Below are positions 33,174 to 44,320 of a DNA stretch of 64,000 bases, piece after piece (the first letter of the stretch is position 1; each line of letters starts with the position of its first letter). The position numbers and the translations under genes are program-made. The stretch comes from Rattus norvegicus (taxonomy: Eukaryota; Chordata; Mammalia; Rodentia; Muridae). Below the pieces are notes generated by a model. The model was not told the DNA's origin. It saw only the letters and a program-made list of their open reading frames with translations, and searched no databases. Location of the stretch: assembly GCF_036323735.1 (NCBI RefSeq), contig NW_026947411.1:1033178-1097177 (forward strand), in the 5' to 3' direction.

Positions 33174-34490
33174 TTGGACTTTTTCCCTTACTGCTTTTTA
33201 TATTCTTTCTTTGTCTTGCACATTTGGTGTTTTGACTATTATGTGATGGGAGGAATTTCTCTTCTGCTCCAATCTATTTGGAGTTCTGTGGGCTTCTTGT
33301 TTGTTCATGGGCATCAATTTTTTAGGATAGGGAAGTTTTCTTTTTTAATGTTGTTGAAGATATTTACTGGCCCTTTAAGTTGGGAGTCATCTCTTCTTCT
33401 ATACCTATTAGCCTCAGGTTTGAACTTTTCATTTTGTCCTGGATTTCCTGTATGTTTTGGGCCAGGAACTTTTTGTTTTCCATTATCTTCATCAGTTGTG
33501 TCGATGATTTCTATGGAATCTCCTATCCCTGAGATTCTCTCTTCTATCTCTTGCCTTCTGTTGGTGATTCTTGTATCTACAGCTCCTTGTCTCTTCCTTG
33601 GTTTTTCTCTCTCCTTCTTTGTCAACTTTTTGCTTTCTTTATTATTTCTATTTCTATTTTCAAGTCGTCTACTTGTTTGGTCATGTTTCCTGTAATTCTT
33701 TCATGGATGTTTGTGTTTCCTCTCGAAGGGCTTCTACTTGTTCACTTGTGTTTTCCTGCATTTTTCTAAGGGAATTCTTTAGGTTTCTCTCAAAGTCCTC
33801 CATCATTATCAATGACTGTGATTTTAAATCTAAATCTTGCTTTTCTGGTGTGTTTAAATATCAGTATTTTCTTTGGTGGGAAAACTGGGCTCTGCTGATG
33901 CCACGTAGTATTGGTTTTTGTTTCTTAGGTTTCTATGCTTGACCCTCTTCATTGGGTTGTCTCTGGTATTTGCTTGTCATGCTGCTTCTGAGAGTGACTT
34001 GACCCTGCTGTAGTCCTCTGTGTGAGCACTGTTGTAGAACTTTTTTCCTGTTTTCTTTTAGACTTTCCTGTGAACAGGTGTTCTGTTCTCATGGGTGTAG
34101 GCACTCCTGGAGACATTCGTCCAGCTCTAGCTGCAGGCAGGAATCAAATGATCATGACCCTGGTTGTTTCTGTATGACCTTGCCCTCCATGGCCAAAGTT
34201 GGACTGTGGGAAACACTCTTGGGACTGTACGGTGGGAAGGTGGGTATTCTCTTCTGACTTTTCAGGAAATCCACACTCTTGAGGGTCCAACTCTCACCCC
34301 TATGGGATTTGGATACAGGGAACTGTTTTGCCATTCAGTGCAGTCCTCGGTACAGACCAGAACCGTGGGTATAGGTAGCTGACTGTTCCTATATCCCAGT
34401 GTCCAGAAGCACTGTTCAATTTCTCCTTGCATCAGGGATGTGGGCTGGGGTGGGCCGATGTGTGAACCTGTCCTGCAGCCTCAAGATTTC
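30961..34490 (-). mobile_element. Minus-strand L1, part 3: ORF2 5' half, ORF1, 5' UTR
   Basis: Reading on the minus strand from the right: a 5' UTR of the rat L1 type (about 33960-34490), ORF1 starting near 33952 with coiled-coil and RRM-like text broken by stops and a (TA)n expansion (33112-33170), then ORF2 starting near 32790. ORF2 has NINELNSPMK near its start and the endonuclease and reverse transcriptase parts follow. ORF2 then runs on to 30961, where ERV2 begins. It is non-functional. It is the 5' part of the element whose 3' UTR lies at 17291. Confidence 0.92.
33112..33170. repeat. (TA)n microsatellite inside L1 ORF1
   Basis: About 29 TA units interrupt the end of the ORF1 region of the minus-strand L1. 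Confidence 0.97.
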
Positions 34491-35130
34491 CTGCGAATAA
34501 TTTTTATTGCACAAATTTAAATGTAAATATAACATTCTGGTTCTTGAGGTGATTTTCTGGATATTTAACTGGCAGAGGAAAGGCCTTACTCTCTAGCTAG
34601 AGAGCTACCTATACAAATACAGAAACTACATATGAAAAGGAAGTTTCAGTTCTCTGCACCCAAATCCTGTGGGAGGGAGAGATAAACCTACAGAGAGGCA
34701 GACACGCCTGGGAAACCAGAAGAGACTGCACTCTGCGCACATCCAGATGCCAGAGGAAAATACCAAACACCATCTGTAACCCTGGTGCACGGAGGCTCCC
34801 AGAAAGAACGGCACAGATCTTCTCGGTTGCTGCAGCAGCAGAGAGGACTTAGGCAGTACCCCACGAGCACACTTGAGCCTCGGAACCTCATGTAGGACCA
34901 ACTTTTCCCCTGCAAGTCACCTGCTGGTGAACTCAAGACACAGGCCCACAGGAACAGCTGAAGACGTGTAGAGAGGAAAAACTACACGCCCGAAAGCAGA
35001 ACACTCTGTCCCCATAACTAGCTGAAAGGAAACAGGAAAACAGGTCTACAGCACTCCTGATGCACAGGCTTATAGGACAGTCTAGCCACTGTCAGAAATA
35101 GCAGAACAAAGTAACACTAGAGATAATCTG

Positions 35131-36250
35131 ATGGCGAGAGGCAAGCGCAGGAACCCAAGCAACAGAAACGAAGACTACATGGCATCATCGGAGCCCAATT
35201 CTCCCACCAAATTAAAAATGGAATATCCAAACACACCAGAAAAGCAAGAACTAGTTTCAAAATCATATTTGATAATGATGCTGGAGGACTTCAAGAAAGA
35301 CGTGAAGAACTCCCTTAGAGAGCAAGTATAAGCCTACAGAGAGGAATCACAAAAATGTCTGAAAGAATTCCAGGAAAACATAAATAAACAAGTAGAAACC
35401 CTTAGAGAGGACACACAAAAATCCCTGAAAGAATTCCAGGAAAACACAATCAAACAGTTGAAGGAATTACAAATGGAAATAGAAGAAATCAAGAAAGAAC
35501 ACATAGAAACAACCCTGGATATAGAAAAACAAAAGAGGAGACAAGCAGCTGTAGATACAAGCTTCACCAACAGAATACAAGAGATGGAAGAGAGAATCTC
35601 AGGAGCAGAAGATTCCCTAGAAATCATTGACTCAACTGTCAAAGATAATGCAAAGCGGAAAAAGCTACTGGTCCAAAACATACAGGAAATCCAGGACTCA
35701 ATGAGAAGATCAAACCTAAGGATAATAGGTATAGAAGAGAGTGAAGACTCACAGCTCAAAGGACCAGTTAATATCTTTAACAAAATCATAGAAGAAAACT
35801 TCCCTAACTTAAAAAAGATATACCCAAAGGCATACAAGAAGCCTAAGGACTCCAAATAGATTGGACCAGAAAAGAAACACCTCCCGTCACATAATTGTCA
35901 AAACCCCAAACACACAAAATAAAGAAAGAATATTAAAAGCAGTAAGGGAAAAAGGTCAAGTAACATATAAAGGGAGACCTATCAGAATCACACCAGACTT
36001 TTCGCCAGAAACTATGAAAGCCAGAAGATCCTGGACAGATGTCATACAGACCCTAAGAGAACACAAGTGCCAGCCCAGGTTACTGTATCCTGCAAAACTC
36101 TCAATTAACATTGATGGAGAAACCAAGATATTCCATGACAAAACCAAATTTACACAATATCTTTCTACAAATCCAGCACTACAAAGGATAATAAATGGTA
36201 AAGCCCAACATAAGGAGGCAAGCTGTACCCTAGAAGAAGCAAGAAACTAA
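35131..36250 (+). pseudogene. L1 ORF1p pseudogene
   Basis: Begins MARGKRRNPSNRNEDYMA at the standard ATG. ORF1p is the RNA-binding, trimeric chaperone of L1. Visible in order are the disordered N-terminus, a coiled coil (about 35340-35680, with repeating KEFQEN and KELQMEIEEIKKE), the RRM-like core (IIGIEESEDSQLKGPVNIFN) and the C-terminal domain (QKRNTSRHIIVKTPN, KARRSWTDVIQTL). It ends at TAA 36248-36250. One premature TAA lies at 35329-35331 (after LREQV), and the frame is lost between about 35800 and 35860 and regained in another frame. Length is normal for the family. With two lesions it is non-functional but fairly recent. Confidence 0.92.
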
Positions 36251-36309
36251 TCGTCTTGGCAACAAAACAAAGAGAATGAAAGCACACAAACATAACCTCA
36301 CATCCAAAT

Positions 36310-37548
36310 ATGAATATAAGAGGAAGCAATAATCACTATTCCTTAATATCTCTCAACATCAATGGCCTCAACTCCCCAATAAAAAGACATTGATTAACAA
36401 ACTGGATATGCAACTAGGACCCTGCATTCTGCTGCATACAGGAAACACACCTCAGAGACAAAGACAGACACTACCTCAGAGTGGAAGGCTGGAAAACAAC
36501 TTTCCAAGCAAATGGTCAGAAGAAGCAAGCTGGAGTAGCCATTCTAATATCAAATAAAATCAATTTTCAATAAAAAGTCATCAAAAAAGATAAGGAAGGA
36601 CACTTCATATTCATCAAAGGAAAAATCCAACAGATGAACTCTCAATCCTAAATATCTATGCCCCAAATACAAGGGCACCTACATACGTAAAAGAAACCTT
36701 ACTAAAGCTCAAAACACACATTGCACCTCACACAGTAATAGTGGGAGATTTCAACACCCCACTCTCATCAATGGACAGATCATGGAAACAGAAATTAAAC
36801 AGTGATGTCGACAGACTAAGAGAAGTCATGAGCCTAATGGACTTAACGGATATTTATAGAACATTCTATTCTAAAGCAAAAGGATATACCTTCTTCTCAG
36901 CTCCTCATTGTACTTTCTCCAAAATTGACCATATAGTTGGTCAAAAAACGGGCCTCAACTGGTACAGAAAGATAGAAATAATCCCATGCGTGCTATCAGA
37001 ACACCACGGCCTAAAACTGGTCTTCAATAACAATAAGGGAAGAATGCCCACATATACGTGGAAATTGAACAATGCTCTACTCAATGATAACGTAGCCAAG
37101 GAAGAAATATAGAAAGAAATTAAAAACGTTTTGGAATTTAATGAAAATGAAGGTACAACATACCCAAACTTTTGGGACACAATGAAAGCTGTGCTAAGAG
37201 GAAAACTCATAGCGCTGTGAGCCTGCAGAAAGAAACAGGAAAGAGCATATGTCAGCAGCTTGACAGCACACCTAAAAGCTCTAGAGCAAAAAGAAGCAAA
37301 TACACCCAGGAGGAGTAGAAGTCAGGAAATAATCAAACTCAGAGCTGAAATCAACCAAGTAGAAACAAAAAAGACCATAGAAAGAATCAACAGAACCAAA
37401 AGGTGGTTCTTTGAGAAAATCAACAAGATAGATAAACCCTTAGCCAGACTAATGAGAGGACCCATAGAGTGTGTCCAAATTAACACAATTAGAAATAAAA
37501 AGGGAGACATACCTACAGATTCAGAGAAAAATTAAAAAAATATCATCA
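36310..37548 (+). pseudogene. L1 ORF2p pseudogene, N-terminal part
   Basis: The ATG at 36310 starts the endonuclease domain (LNINGLNSP, then GDFNTPLSSMDRSWKQKLN at 36741 and on, HCTFSKIDHI, LSEHHGLKL), which nicks target DNA in active L1. The catalytic SDHH-type motif reads SEHH here. Frameshifts and stops break it into pieces (36741-37112, 37260-37535). Reverse transcriptase motifs are absent because the copy ends at about 37548. Confidence 0.9.
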
Positions 37549-37811
37549 TATCTTTATTGCAAATATTTACACAATGAAAAGTACAAAGGTTTAAACTCAT
37601 GTGAGTGTACTTTGTTGTAAAGTTAAAGTTTATATATACGGGTTGATGACAACAGCCATCTCAGATTCACAGGGGATAAATACATCAGGGAGTTCTCTAT
37701 TACCTTACCTGTCTTCTTTCCTTTATTCCTGATGAAGCCTCAACTCATCGGCAGCCCCTGCTGTGAGAGATAGATCATAAAATGCCTAACGGTCTACAAC
37801 CCAGAGTACAT
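37549..37811 (-). pseudogene. Terminal-exon-like block, copy A, acceptor lost
   Basis: On the minus strand this matches 63460-63185. The poly(A) signal AATAAA (plus-strand TTTATT 37553-37558) is retained. At the upstream border copy B has TTTCCTATAG before the exon, while copy A reads CTATCG, so the AG acceptor is gone (37812-37813). No protein family is recognised. The exon call is an inference from splice-like signals and a poly(A) signal. Confidence 0.35.
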
Positions 37812-38114
37812 CGATAGAAAAGATAAAAGACAACATCTCCAAATAGTATATGCAATCGAAACTTTCTTGTAGTTTTTAAAAAAAAAATTCAAAGAACAAA
37901 CCACATCTGAGGTTATAACCACATATTGGAAACGGTAGCTGTAGGAAGCATTCAGGGGATTTTAAACATCTGCACCTAAGATCGAAACTGCCTCCGTGAA
38001 CATGAAGATTTATTCCTTTGGCAAGAAAGTCAGTCTGTCTCTTGACAGTCGTGCAGTCTGTCCTTCACTAGAGTGACGGCCATGCTCTATGAATGTGTAC
38101 AGATAAACACATAC

Positions 38115-38149
38115 CGGTTTTCACATCTTCAAATAATTTCAAGAAGAAC
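38115..38149 (-). pseudogene. 35-base internal-exon-like block, copy A
   Basis: On the minus strand the block is preceded by a pyrimidine-rich TTCTCTTTCAG and followed by GTATGTG, good acceptor and donor signals. The copy B equivalent is 63772-63806 with the same borders. One frame reads FFLKLFEDVKT. Gene family unknown. Confidence 0.3.
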
Positions 38150-38350
38150 CTGAAAGAGAATATATAATGTTCCAGAGAAAAAAATACAGGAATTTAAATT
38201 AGCCAGCATTAATATGTTGTTAAAATTTTCTGCCTACAATATTTTAATAATTTTGACTCTTCCTGCTATGAATGAAAAGATGGTTATGTAATGTCTACCA
38301 ACCCCCAAAACCTGTAATATTGTGAAAACTGTCTTATTTCTCCATAACTT

Positions 38351-38682
38351 GGGTCTTTGGTCACCAACCTTCTCATTGCCTATCTAAATTGTGTTCCTCA
38401 AATAGATCAGAAGACTATGTGAGGGTGTCACTCTCATGTAGAAGACCAAGGAACTTTCTGTACTTGCATGTATTTGCTCTTGGGAACATGTAAATGAAAC
38501 TTTCAGTTTCAAGAACTAAAACATGGCCGTCGAATGGGACACACATGGAAAATAATCTTCCTGCCATCAGTGAACATTAGCACACTGGTAACAGCACAGA
38601 CAATAAAATAATGTAATAATCCTGGAATAGTAATAATAATAATAATAATAATGATAATAATAATAATATAATGATGATTATT

Positions 38683-38715
<33 letters not shown>

Positions 38716-38976
38716 GAATAATCCCCTCAAGGGATCACAGACTAAGTAAAGTAAATATTGAGACATGTTTTTCAAGGGTTATTTTACCCATGAAAGCTAT
38801 TTTCACTAGGACAGACTCCTCATACTTGAAAATCACTCAACCTGTCATGACTTCACAGAGAGATTTGAGAATCAGGGTGGTCTTTTCTTAGGACAGGAGA
38901 AATATTTGCCAACTTTCCAAAAAGAAAAGCAAACCAGACAGTCTGTGTGAGGATGGTTAGCTTGTGCATGACTAAC
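38351..38976. other. Unique-looking DNA with a TAA microsatellite
   Basis: No gene recognised. A (TAA)n/(ATG) tract lies at 38628-38714. Confidence 0.5.
38628..38714. repeat. (TAA)n microsatellite
   Basis: Interrupted AAT/TAA trinucleotides with a few ATG and TTA variants. Confidence 0.97.
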
Positions 38977-38985
38977 ACACACACA

Positions 38986-39025
<40 letters not shown>

Positions 39026-39414
39026 AACACACATATCCACACACACACAGACACACAGACACACACATACACACAGACACACCAAGAGAGACACAGACAG
39101 ACAAACAGACAGATACACACACAGATACACACACATACACACACATAAACACACATACACACACATACACACACAGAGACATACACACATACAAACACTC
39201 ACACGCATAAAAATACACACACAGAGACACAACACAGGAACACACATACACACACATAAACACACATACACACACATACACAGAGATAGACACACACAGA
39301 TGCAAACACACACAAACACTCACACACATAAAAATACACACACACAGACACACAGACAGACACATAGATACACAGACAGACACACAGATACACAGACACA
39401 CACACAGACAAATA

Positions 39415-39453
<39 letters not shown>
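38977..39453. repeat. Long compound (CA)n-rich tract, about 475 bases
   Basis: CA repeats interspersed with CAGA, CATA and CAAA words in higher-order arrangement. Words such as ACACATAAACACACATACAC recur. Poly-Cys/Val frames on the minus strand come only from the TG repeat. Confidence 0.97.
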
Positions 39454-40290
39454 CTCTGATGTATGCTTCTTAGAGTGTCCAGGTGCAAAAGGATGAAGTG
39501 GCCTCTGGAACTATTCGGTCAACAGAACATTGGTCAGCCTGCAAGTGAGTTGGGGGTTGCTCCAAGGTATTCAGTGTCACAACTCTGTTAGAAGGTATTC
39601 AGGGATGCACTGTGTGCATATATTTTACTCGGGTTGAACAAGGGCTACACAAACCTTGAAGAGCGGGAAGGGGTTTTCGGGTGGATTTACATCGATGGAG
39701 GCTTAAGGTACCAGAAGGGCTCATTTGCTTGAGCTTTTATAATCTCTGTCCCAGCATCGGTCTGTTATTCAGGGATCTCCATTTGACCTCCTCAGAAACC
39801 GACTCCACTGAATGTGCCCCATCCCAAAACCTGAGGTTCCACTTGCTTGATTTCAAAAGATTGAAGGTTCGGACTCTGCGTTCTCTATCAGATTAAATAC
39901 TCGGGAGGTTGTTCTCTAGACGCCATGAACTAACAAGTGCATCCATTGAGTTTCTGCATTAACCTATATGTCCCCCAGTTCTGGCCGGTTCTCTCTGCAC
40001 AGCGCTATTCCTCCATCTTCCCCACCAACCTTCAGCTCCTGTCTCAGTCGTCAGCACTTCAATCACAGAATCTGTTACAGTTTTCCTTTCAGAGAGGTTG
40101 ATGCTTTCCCTCTCACCGGCCTTCTCCTTTCCTTTGTCCTCTCTCCATTTGTGGATTGTAGATAGAATATGATTTGCCTCACACCTGATACCATCCATAG
40201 GTAAACACGCGCCATGTTTGTGTCTCTAGGTCTCAGCTCGCTCTCGGGCTGTTTTTTTTTTTTCTAGTTTCAACTATTTTCCATGAAGCT
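39454..40290. other. Less AT-rich unique-looking DNA, no gene seen
   Basis: Composition is more balanced than elsewhere. Frames at 39681-39896 and 39968-40198 have no motif. Confidence 0.45.
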
Positions 40291-40420
40291 TCATGATAGC
40301 ATGACCCCATCCCCATGAGGATTAGCCCCACTCCCATGATGTCATGCCCCACCTACACGATGTCATGAGCCACACCCATGATGTCACGCCACCATCCCCG
40401 TGATGTCATGCCTGTGCCCC
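40291..40420. repeat. Degenerate tandem repeat with TGATGTCA motif, about five units
   Basis: Units of about 21-25 bases of the type CCCCACNCCCATGATGTCA recur, with four recognisable GATGTCA ends (CATGATGTCA, CACGATGTCA, CATGATGTCA, CGTGATGTCA) and a first unit ending ATGAGGATT. The core resembles a CRE-like octamer (TGACGTCA) with one change. Confidence 0.8.
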
Positions 40421-40679
40421 TTGCAAGAATGGTTGTATATATTCACCAGGTAACATTCTGAATGCTGCACTGTCACCACACTCCTCCAGGCTCCCACCAT
40501 TTACAGTCCCTCTTTCTATCCTCTCCCCATCTTCTATGAGCGAGTGGAGTGCCCTAATGGGTGCACCCTCTCCCCTGGCACATCAAGTCTTTGCAGGGTT
40601 AGATTCATCATCTCCCACCAGGTCCTGAAAACGAAGCTCGAGTAGGAGAACAGGATCCAAAGACAGGCGACGGGTTTAG
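40421..40679. other. Intergenic stretch, no feature recognised
   Basis: Contains TATA-like text (TGTATATATTCACC, 40432-40445) but nothing else to support a promoter. Confidence 0.4.
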
Positions 40680-41800
40680 TGAACCCTCGTGAAGACCACT
40701 GTGCTCCTCTGCCTCTTTCAGTCCTTTCCTCAGCTCTTTGGTTAGACTCTCTGAGCTCTATCCGATCTTTGTCCGTGCACCTCTCCTTCTGTGTCAGTCG
40801 GCTGCTCGGTGGAGCCTTGCAGAGAACAATAATGCTATCCTCCCGTCTGCAAACATGTCAGTGTTTGAGGTTTGCCCGTAGGATAAGTCTCACATCCGGC
40901 TACTTGTCCTTTGTCCATTCCCTCATTTCTCTTCCATCTCTGTACCTGTGTCTTTTATAGAGAGGGCAATTTCTGTGTCAAAATTTTGGGGGTGGCTTTG
41001 TGTCCTTATCCTTCCACTTTTGGTCCTCTGTGGCTTTGGAAAGTGACCATTTCATTATTTGTATCCCCACTGCTCCGAGTCTCAACTAAAGTCACCCTCA
41101 TACACGCTTGGGTAGCCTCACCAATCCCAGATTGCAGGCAAATCTTAGAGATAGCACCCACCCTGGACAGTCACTGATTTCTCTTTATTCTCTTGGCCCT
41201 CTGTCCCTCTTGCTCGTCTCTCTCAAGAAATGATTCTCAAACCCCATTTCCCGTCCCATCCCCTCAGCCACCCATTCCTTTCCTTCCATCTGCCTCCTCT
41301 CATTATTTTATTCCTCCTTCTGAGTGAAATTCAATAATTTTTCTTGGGTCTTTCTTCTTGTTTAGCCTCTTTGGTTCCTTAGATCTTAGTGTTTGAATTC
41401 TGTACTTTATGGCTAATACCCTCTTTTAAGTGAGTATGTACATGTTATTTTGGGACTCAGTTACCTCATTCAGAACAATACTTTCTCATTCCATCTACTC
41501 CACTGCATCTTCACAATGTCCTTATTTTTCATAACTGTGTAGTATTCCATAGTGTAAATGAACCACATTTTCTGTAGCCATTCTTTGGTTGAGGGGCTTC
41601 TGGGTTATTTCTATTTTCTGCTCATTATGAAGAAAGCAGTTAGAACGTTATGGAGCACATGTCCTTGCGGTATGGCAGAGGTTTTTTCAGATATAAGGCC
41701 AGGAGTAGTATAGCTGGGTCTTTAGGAAGAATATTCCCCATTTTCTCAGAATACACTGGATAGATATGCAAAGTCATTATTCGAATTTGATCTTCCCCCA
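40680..41800 (-). mobile_element. Old L1 (Lx-type), minus strand: 3' UTR and ORF2 end
   Basis: On the plus strand this is the antisense of the L1 3' UTR (CTCGGTGGAGCCTTGCAGAG, ATCCCCACTGCTCCGAGTCT), followed by antisense ORF2 end (CTGTACTTTATGGCTAATA-like, GTAGTATTCCATAGTGTAAA, GGAGTAGTATAGCTGGGTCT). It is diverged. It continues at 42395 after a foreign block. Confidence 0.85.
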
Positions 41801-42394
41801 GCAAATGTTATTTGTATCCTGATATTTATCTGCTTCCTCAAAGGAGGTTGCCCCTGACTAGTCCTCTTTCATGGATTAAGGAGATCGCATATGAACCTTC
41901 TGTCCCTTTTAACTGTTCTTTAAATGTTAAAGCCTATGACAGTGAGCCAGAGGGGAAAGTTGATACTGGAGTACTGAGGGTGTGGTTAGGTAGAGAGTCA
42001 GAAGAGGGTAAGAGAGGTATAGTTTATTACTATATAATAATTTAATATACTAACATAATATATTAGTATCAATTATATTTTATTATGATATAAATATATA
42101 ATAATATAATGTATTTATAAAATATGACTATATTATTTATTTTAATAATAATATTCTTTAATATGTTAATATAGTATATTATTAATTATATTATTATAAT
42201 GATTGTACATATCACTTTAATATATTAATTTATTATAATAATATTTTATATATGTGTATATATATATATTTATATACAATATAAATATATATGTGTATAT
42301 ATATATGCTGCATGGTATGCAACATCCACAAAGTTAACTCCAGGTGGAGCTCGCACGTTAATGTGAAATGCTGAGGGCAGAATATTTTTTTTTC
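41801..42394. other. Foreign block inside the old L1: ORF-like segment and AT-rich run
   Basis: This replaces roughly a kilobase of expected L1 ORF2. The left 230 bases hold an open 77-codon frame (41812-42045) with YEPSVPFNCSLNVKAYDSEP and VLRVWLGRESEEG, which I do not recognise. The rest (42031-42310) is almost pure A/T with hairpin-like TATA words. It may be a nested insertion or a deletion scar. Confidence 0.5.
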
Positions 42395-44320
42395 AGTTCA
42401 GTTTGCTTATATAGTGGATCACTTTGATGGGTTTTCATAGATTGATCCACTCCTGCAGCCTCAGGAGGTAGCCTACATGATGGCACTGAATGGCGGTTTT
42501 GATATGCCCTTGGATTTTATTTTCGAGCATTTTACCTAGTATTTTTTCCACCAATGTTGGTAAGGGAAATTCTTCTGAAATTCTTTCTTTGTTGTGTCGT
42601 TTGTGATTTATGTGTCAGGGCGACACTGGTGTCATGGAATCATTTTGGCGTTTTCCTCCTGTTTCTGTTTTTTGGTGTAGGTTGAGAATTCTTTGAAAAC
42701 CTGGTAGGAGTCTGCACTCAAACAATCTGGCCCTTGGGCTCTTTCAGTAGGGAAACTTAATTACTGTTTGTGTGTCATTAGGTGTTGTAGAGCTATTTAC
42801 AGAGTTTATCTTACCTAAATTTACCTGTGGTCAGTGCAATCAGTCTACACAATCATCCACTTTAAAGTGAGAACTAATGATTATGTGACTTTCATCATTG
42901 TACATTGATCCGGCTCCCTGTTCATTTCTGAATTTGTTATTTGGATGCTCTCTCCTCCTATTACATTATCTGTCTGAGGATTTGTCTGTCGGATTGATGT
43001 TCCCAAGGAACCAGCTCTTGTTTTTTTTTTTTTTTTTGTTTTTGTTTTTGTTTTGTTTTTTTGTTTTTTTTTTGATCTTTGTATTCTCTTTGTTTCTGAT
43101 GGATCACTCTCACCCTGAGTCTGATCATTTCTTGCTGTCTCCTCCTTTAATATGTATTTGCTTCTTTTTATTTTAGAAATCTAGGGTGTGCTGGGAAGTT
43201 GCTAGTGTGGGGTCTCTCCGGTTTCTTTATAAAAGCACCCTGTGCTGCATATGCAGGTAAGTTTGGAGAAGTTGTGCCTTCATTTTCATTAAATTCTAGG
43301 AGCACTTTTTGTTTTTCATCTCTTCCCTGAACTGGTGGATCTTAAGTTGCCAGCTATTGAATTTCAATGAGTTTATAAACTTTTTCTTATTGTTGAAGTC
43401 CAGTTTTAATCCATGGTGATCTGAGAAGATCCAATGGTTAGTGCTGTATTTCTGTATCCATTGTGGCTTCTTTAGAGTGGGAGAACATGTTCATTTTAGG
43501 ATAAGGTTCCATGAGGTACTGAAAAGAGAGTGTGTACTTTTGTGTTTGTGTGAACTATTCTGTAGATATCAGTGAGGTCAATTTTATTGAACCCCGTGTT
43601 TGTTAAATCATTTATTTATTTATTTTTTTAATTTCTGTCTCAATGGCCTGCCTTTGGTGAGATGGGACATTGATGTCACCCACTATTAATGTGTTAGGTT
43701 CGATGTGATATTTACGCTTTAGCAATATTTCTCTCACCAATATTTCTGCTTTTTGTCTTTGGCCTATATACATCCAGAATTGAGATGTCATTTTGGTGGA
43801 TTTTTCCTCTGATGCATATGAAGTATCCTTCCCCGTCTCTTTTGATTACTTTTGGTAGAAAGTCTGATTTGCTGGATGTTAGAATGGCTACACCATCTTG
43901 TTTCTTGTGTCCATTAGGTTGGAAATCTTTTCCAACCCCTTGGTCTGAGGTTGTGTCTATCTTGGTTGCTGGATTGTGTTTCTTGAGTGCAACAGAAGGA
44001 TAGATCCTGATTTTACATCCATTGTGTTAGCCTGTGTCCTTTTACTGTTGAGTAGAGGACATTAATGCTTAAAGGTATTAATGAGATGTTGCGGGAGCAG
44101 GGTTTTTTTTTTTTTTTTTTACTTGCATGTTTTTTTGGTTTCTGTGTTTTCGATTAGGATGTTTGAGTATGTATGTGAGTATTACATCTGTTCAGTAGGG
44201 TGCATGATTTTTTTTGTTTGTATTTTTTTGTTTTTTTTGGGGGGGGAGCTATTGGAGTATGCATGTGAATGTGAGATCCTTTCTGTAGGTTATGCTGTGT
44301 AATTATTAATTTCTAGGGGG
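42395..44320 (-). mobile_element. Old L1 (Lx-type), minus strand: ORF2 RT and endonuclease region
   Basis: Antisense ORF2 text continues from the reverse transcriptase region (42400-42700) to the endonuclease domain (about 43260-44080, for example GTTAGGTTCGATGTGATATT). It includes a T-rich expansion at 43021-43074 and an imperfect direct duplication of about 85 bases at 44110-44305. Both alter the old frame. Confidence 0.82.

Larger units (their letters stand above)
34640..37548 (+). mobile_element. Rat L1, plus strand, 3'-truncated in ORF2
   Basis: Contains one partial 5' UTR monomer (34640-35130), ORF1 (35131-36250) and the first part of ORF2 (36310-37548). It stops inside the region between endonuclease and reverse transcriptase, directly at the third duplicated block. 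L1s usually lose the 5' end, so 3' loss here points to a later deletion or rearrangement breakpoint. It is less diverged than the minus-strand L1 next to it. Confidence 0.93.
37549..38350. repeat. Segmental duplication copy A, block 3
   Basis: Matches 63196-64000 in the same orientation to the end of the window, and so probably extends beyond it in copy B. Examples are TTTACACAATGAAAAGTACA and GGCAAGAAAGTCAGTCTGTC in both. It contains the exon-like blocks described separately. Confidence 0.92.

Noticed and set aside
33174..33942. 173- and 123-codon plus-strand frames with hydrophobic segments resembling a membrane protein
   Set aside because: They are the antisense of L1 ORF1; hydrophobic runs come from reading the A-rich strand backwards.
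35334..35855. 173-codon minus-strand frame
   Set aside because: Antisense shadow of the L1 ORF1 at 35131.
38853..39488. 211-codon Cys/Val-rich minus-strand frame resembling a cysteine-rich protein
   Set aside because: The Cys-Val alternation is the reading of a TG repeat; flanks have no gene signal.
40432..40445. TATA-like sequence near the TGATGTCA repeat as a core promoter
   Set aside because: No transcript start, exon or open frame follows; AT-rich words of this type are common in the window.
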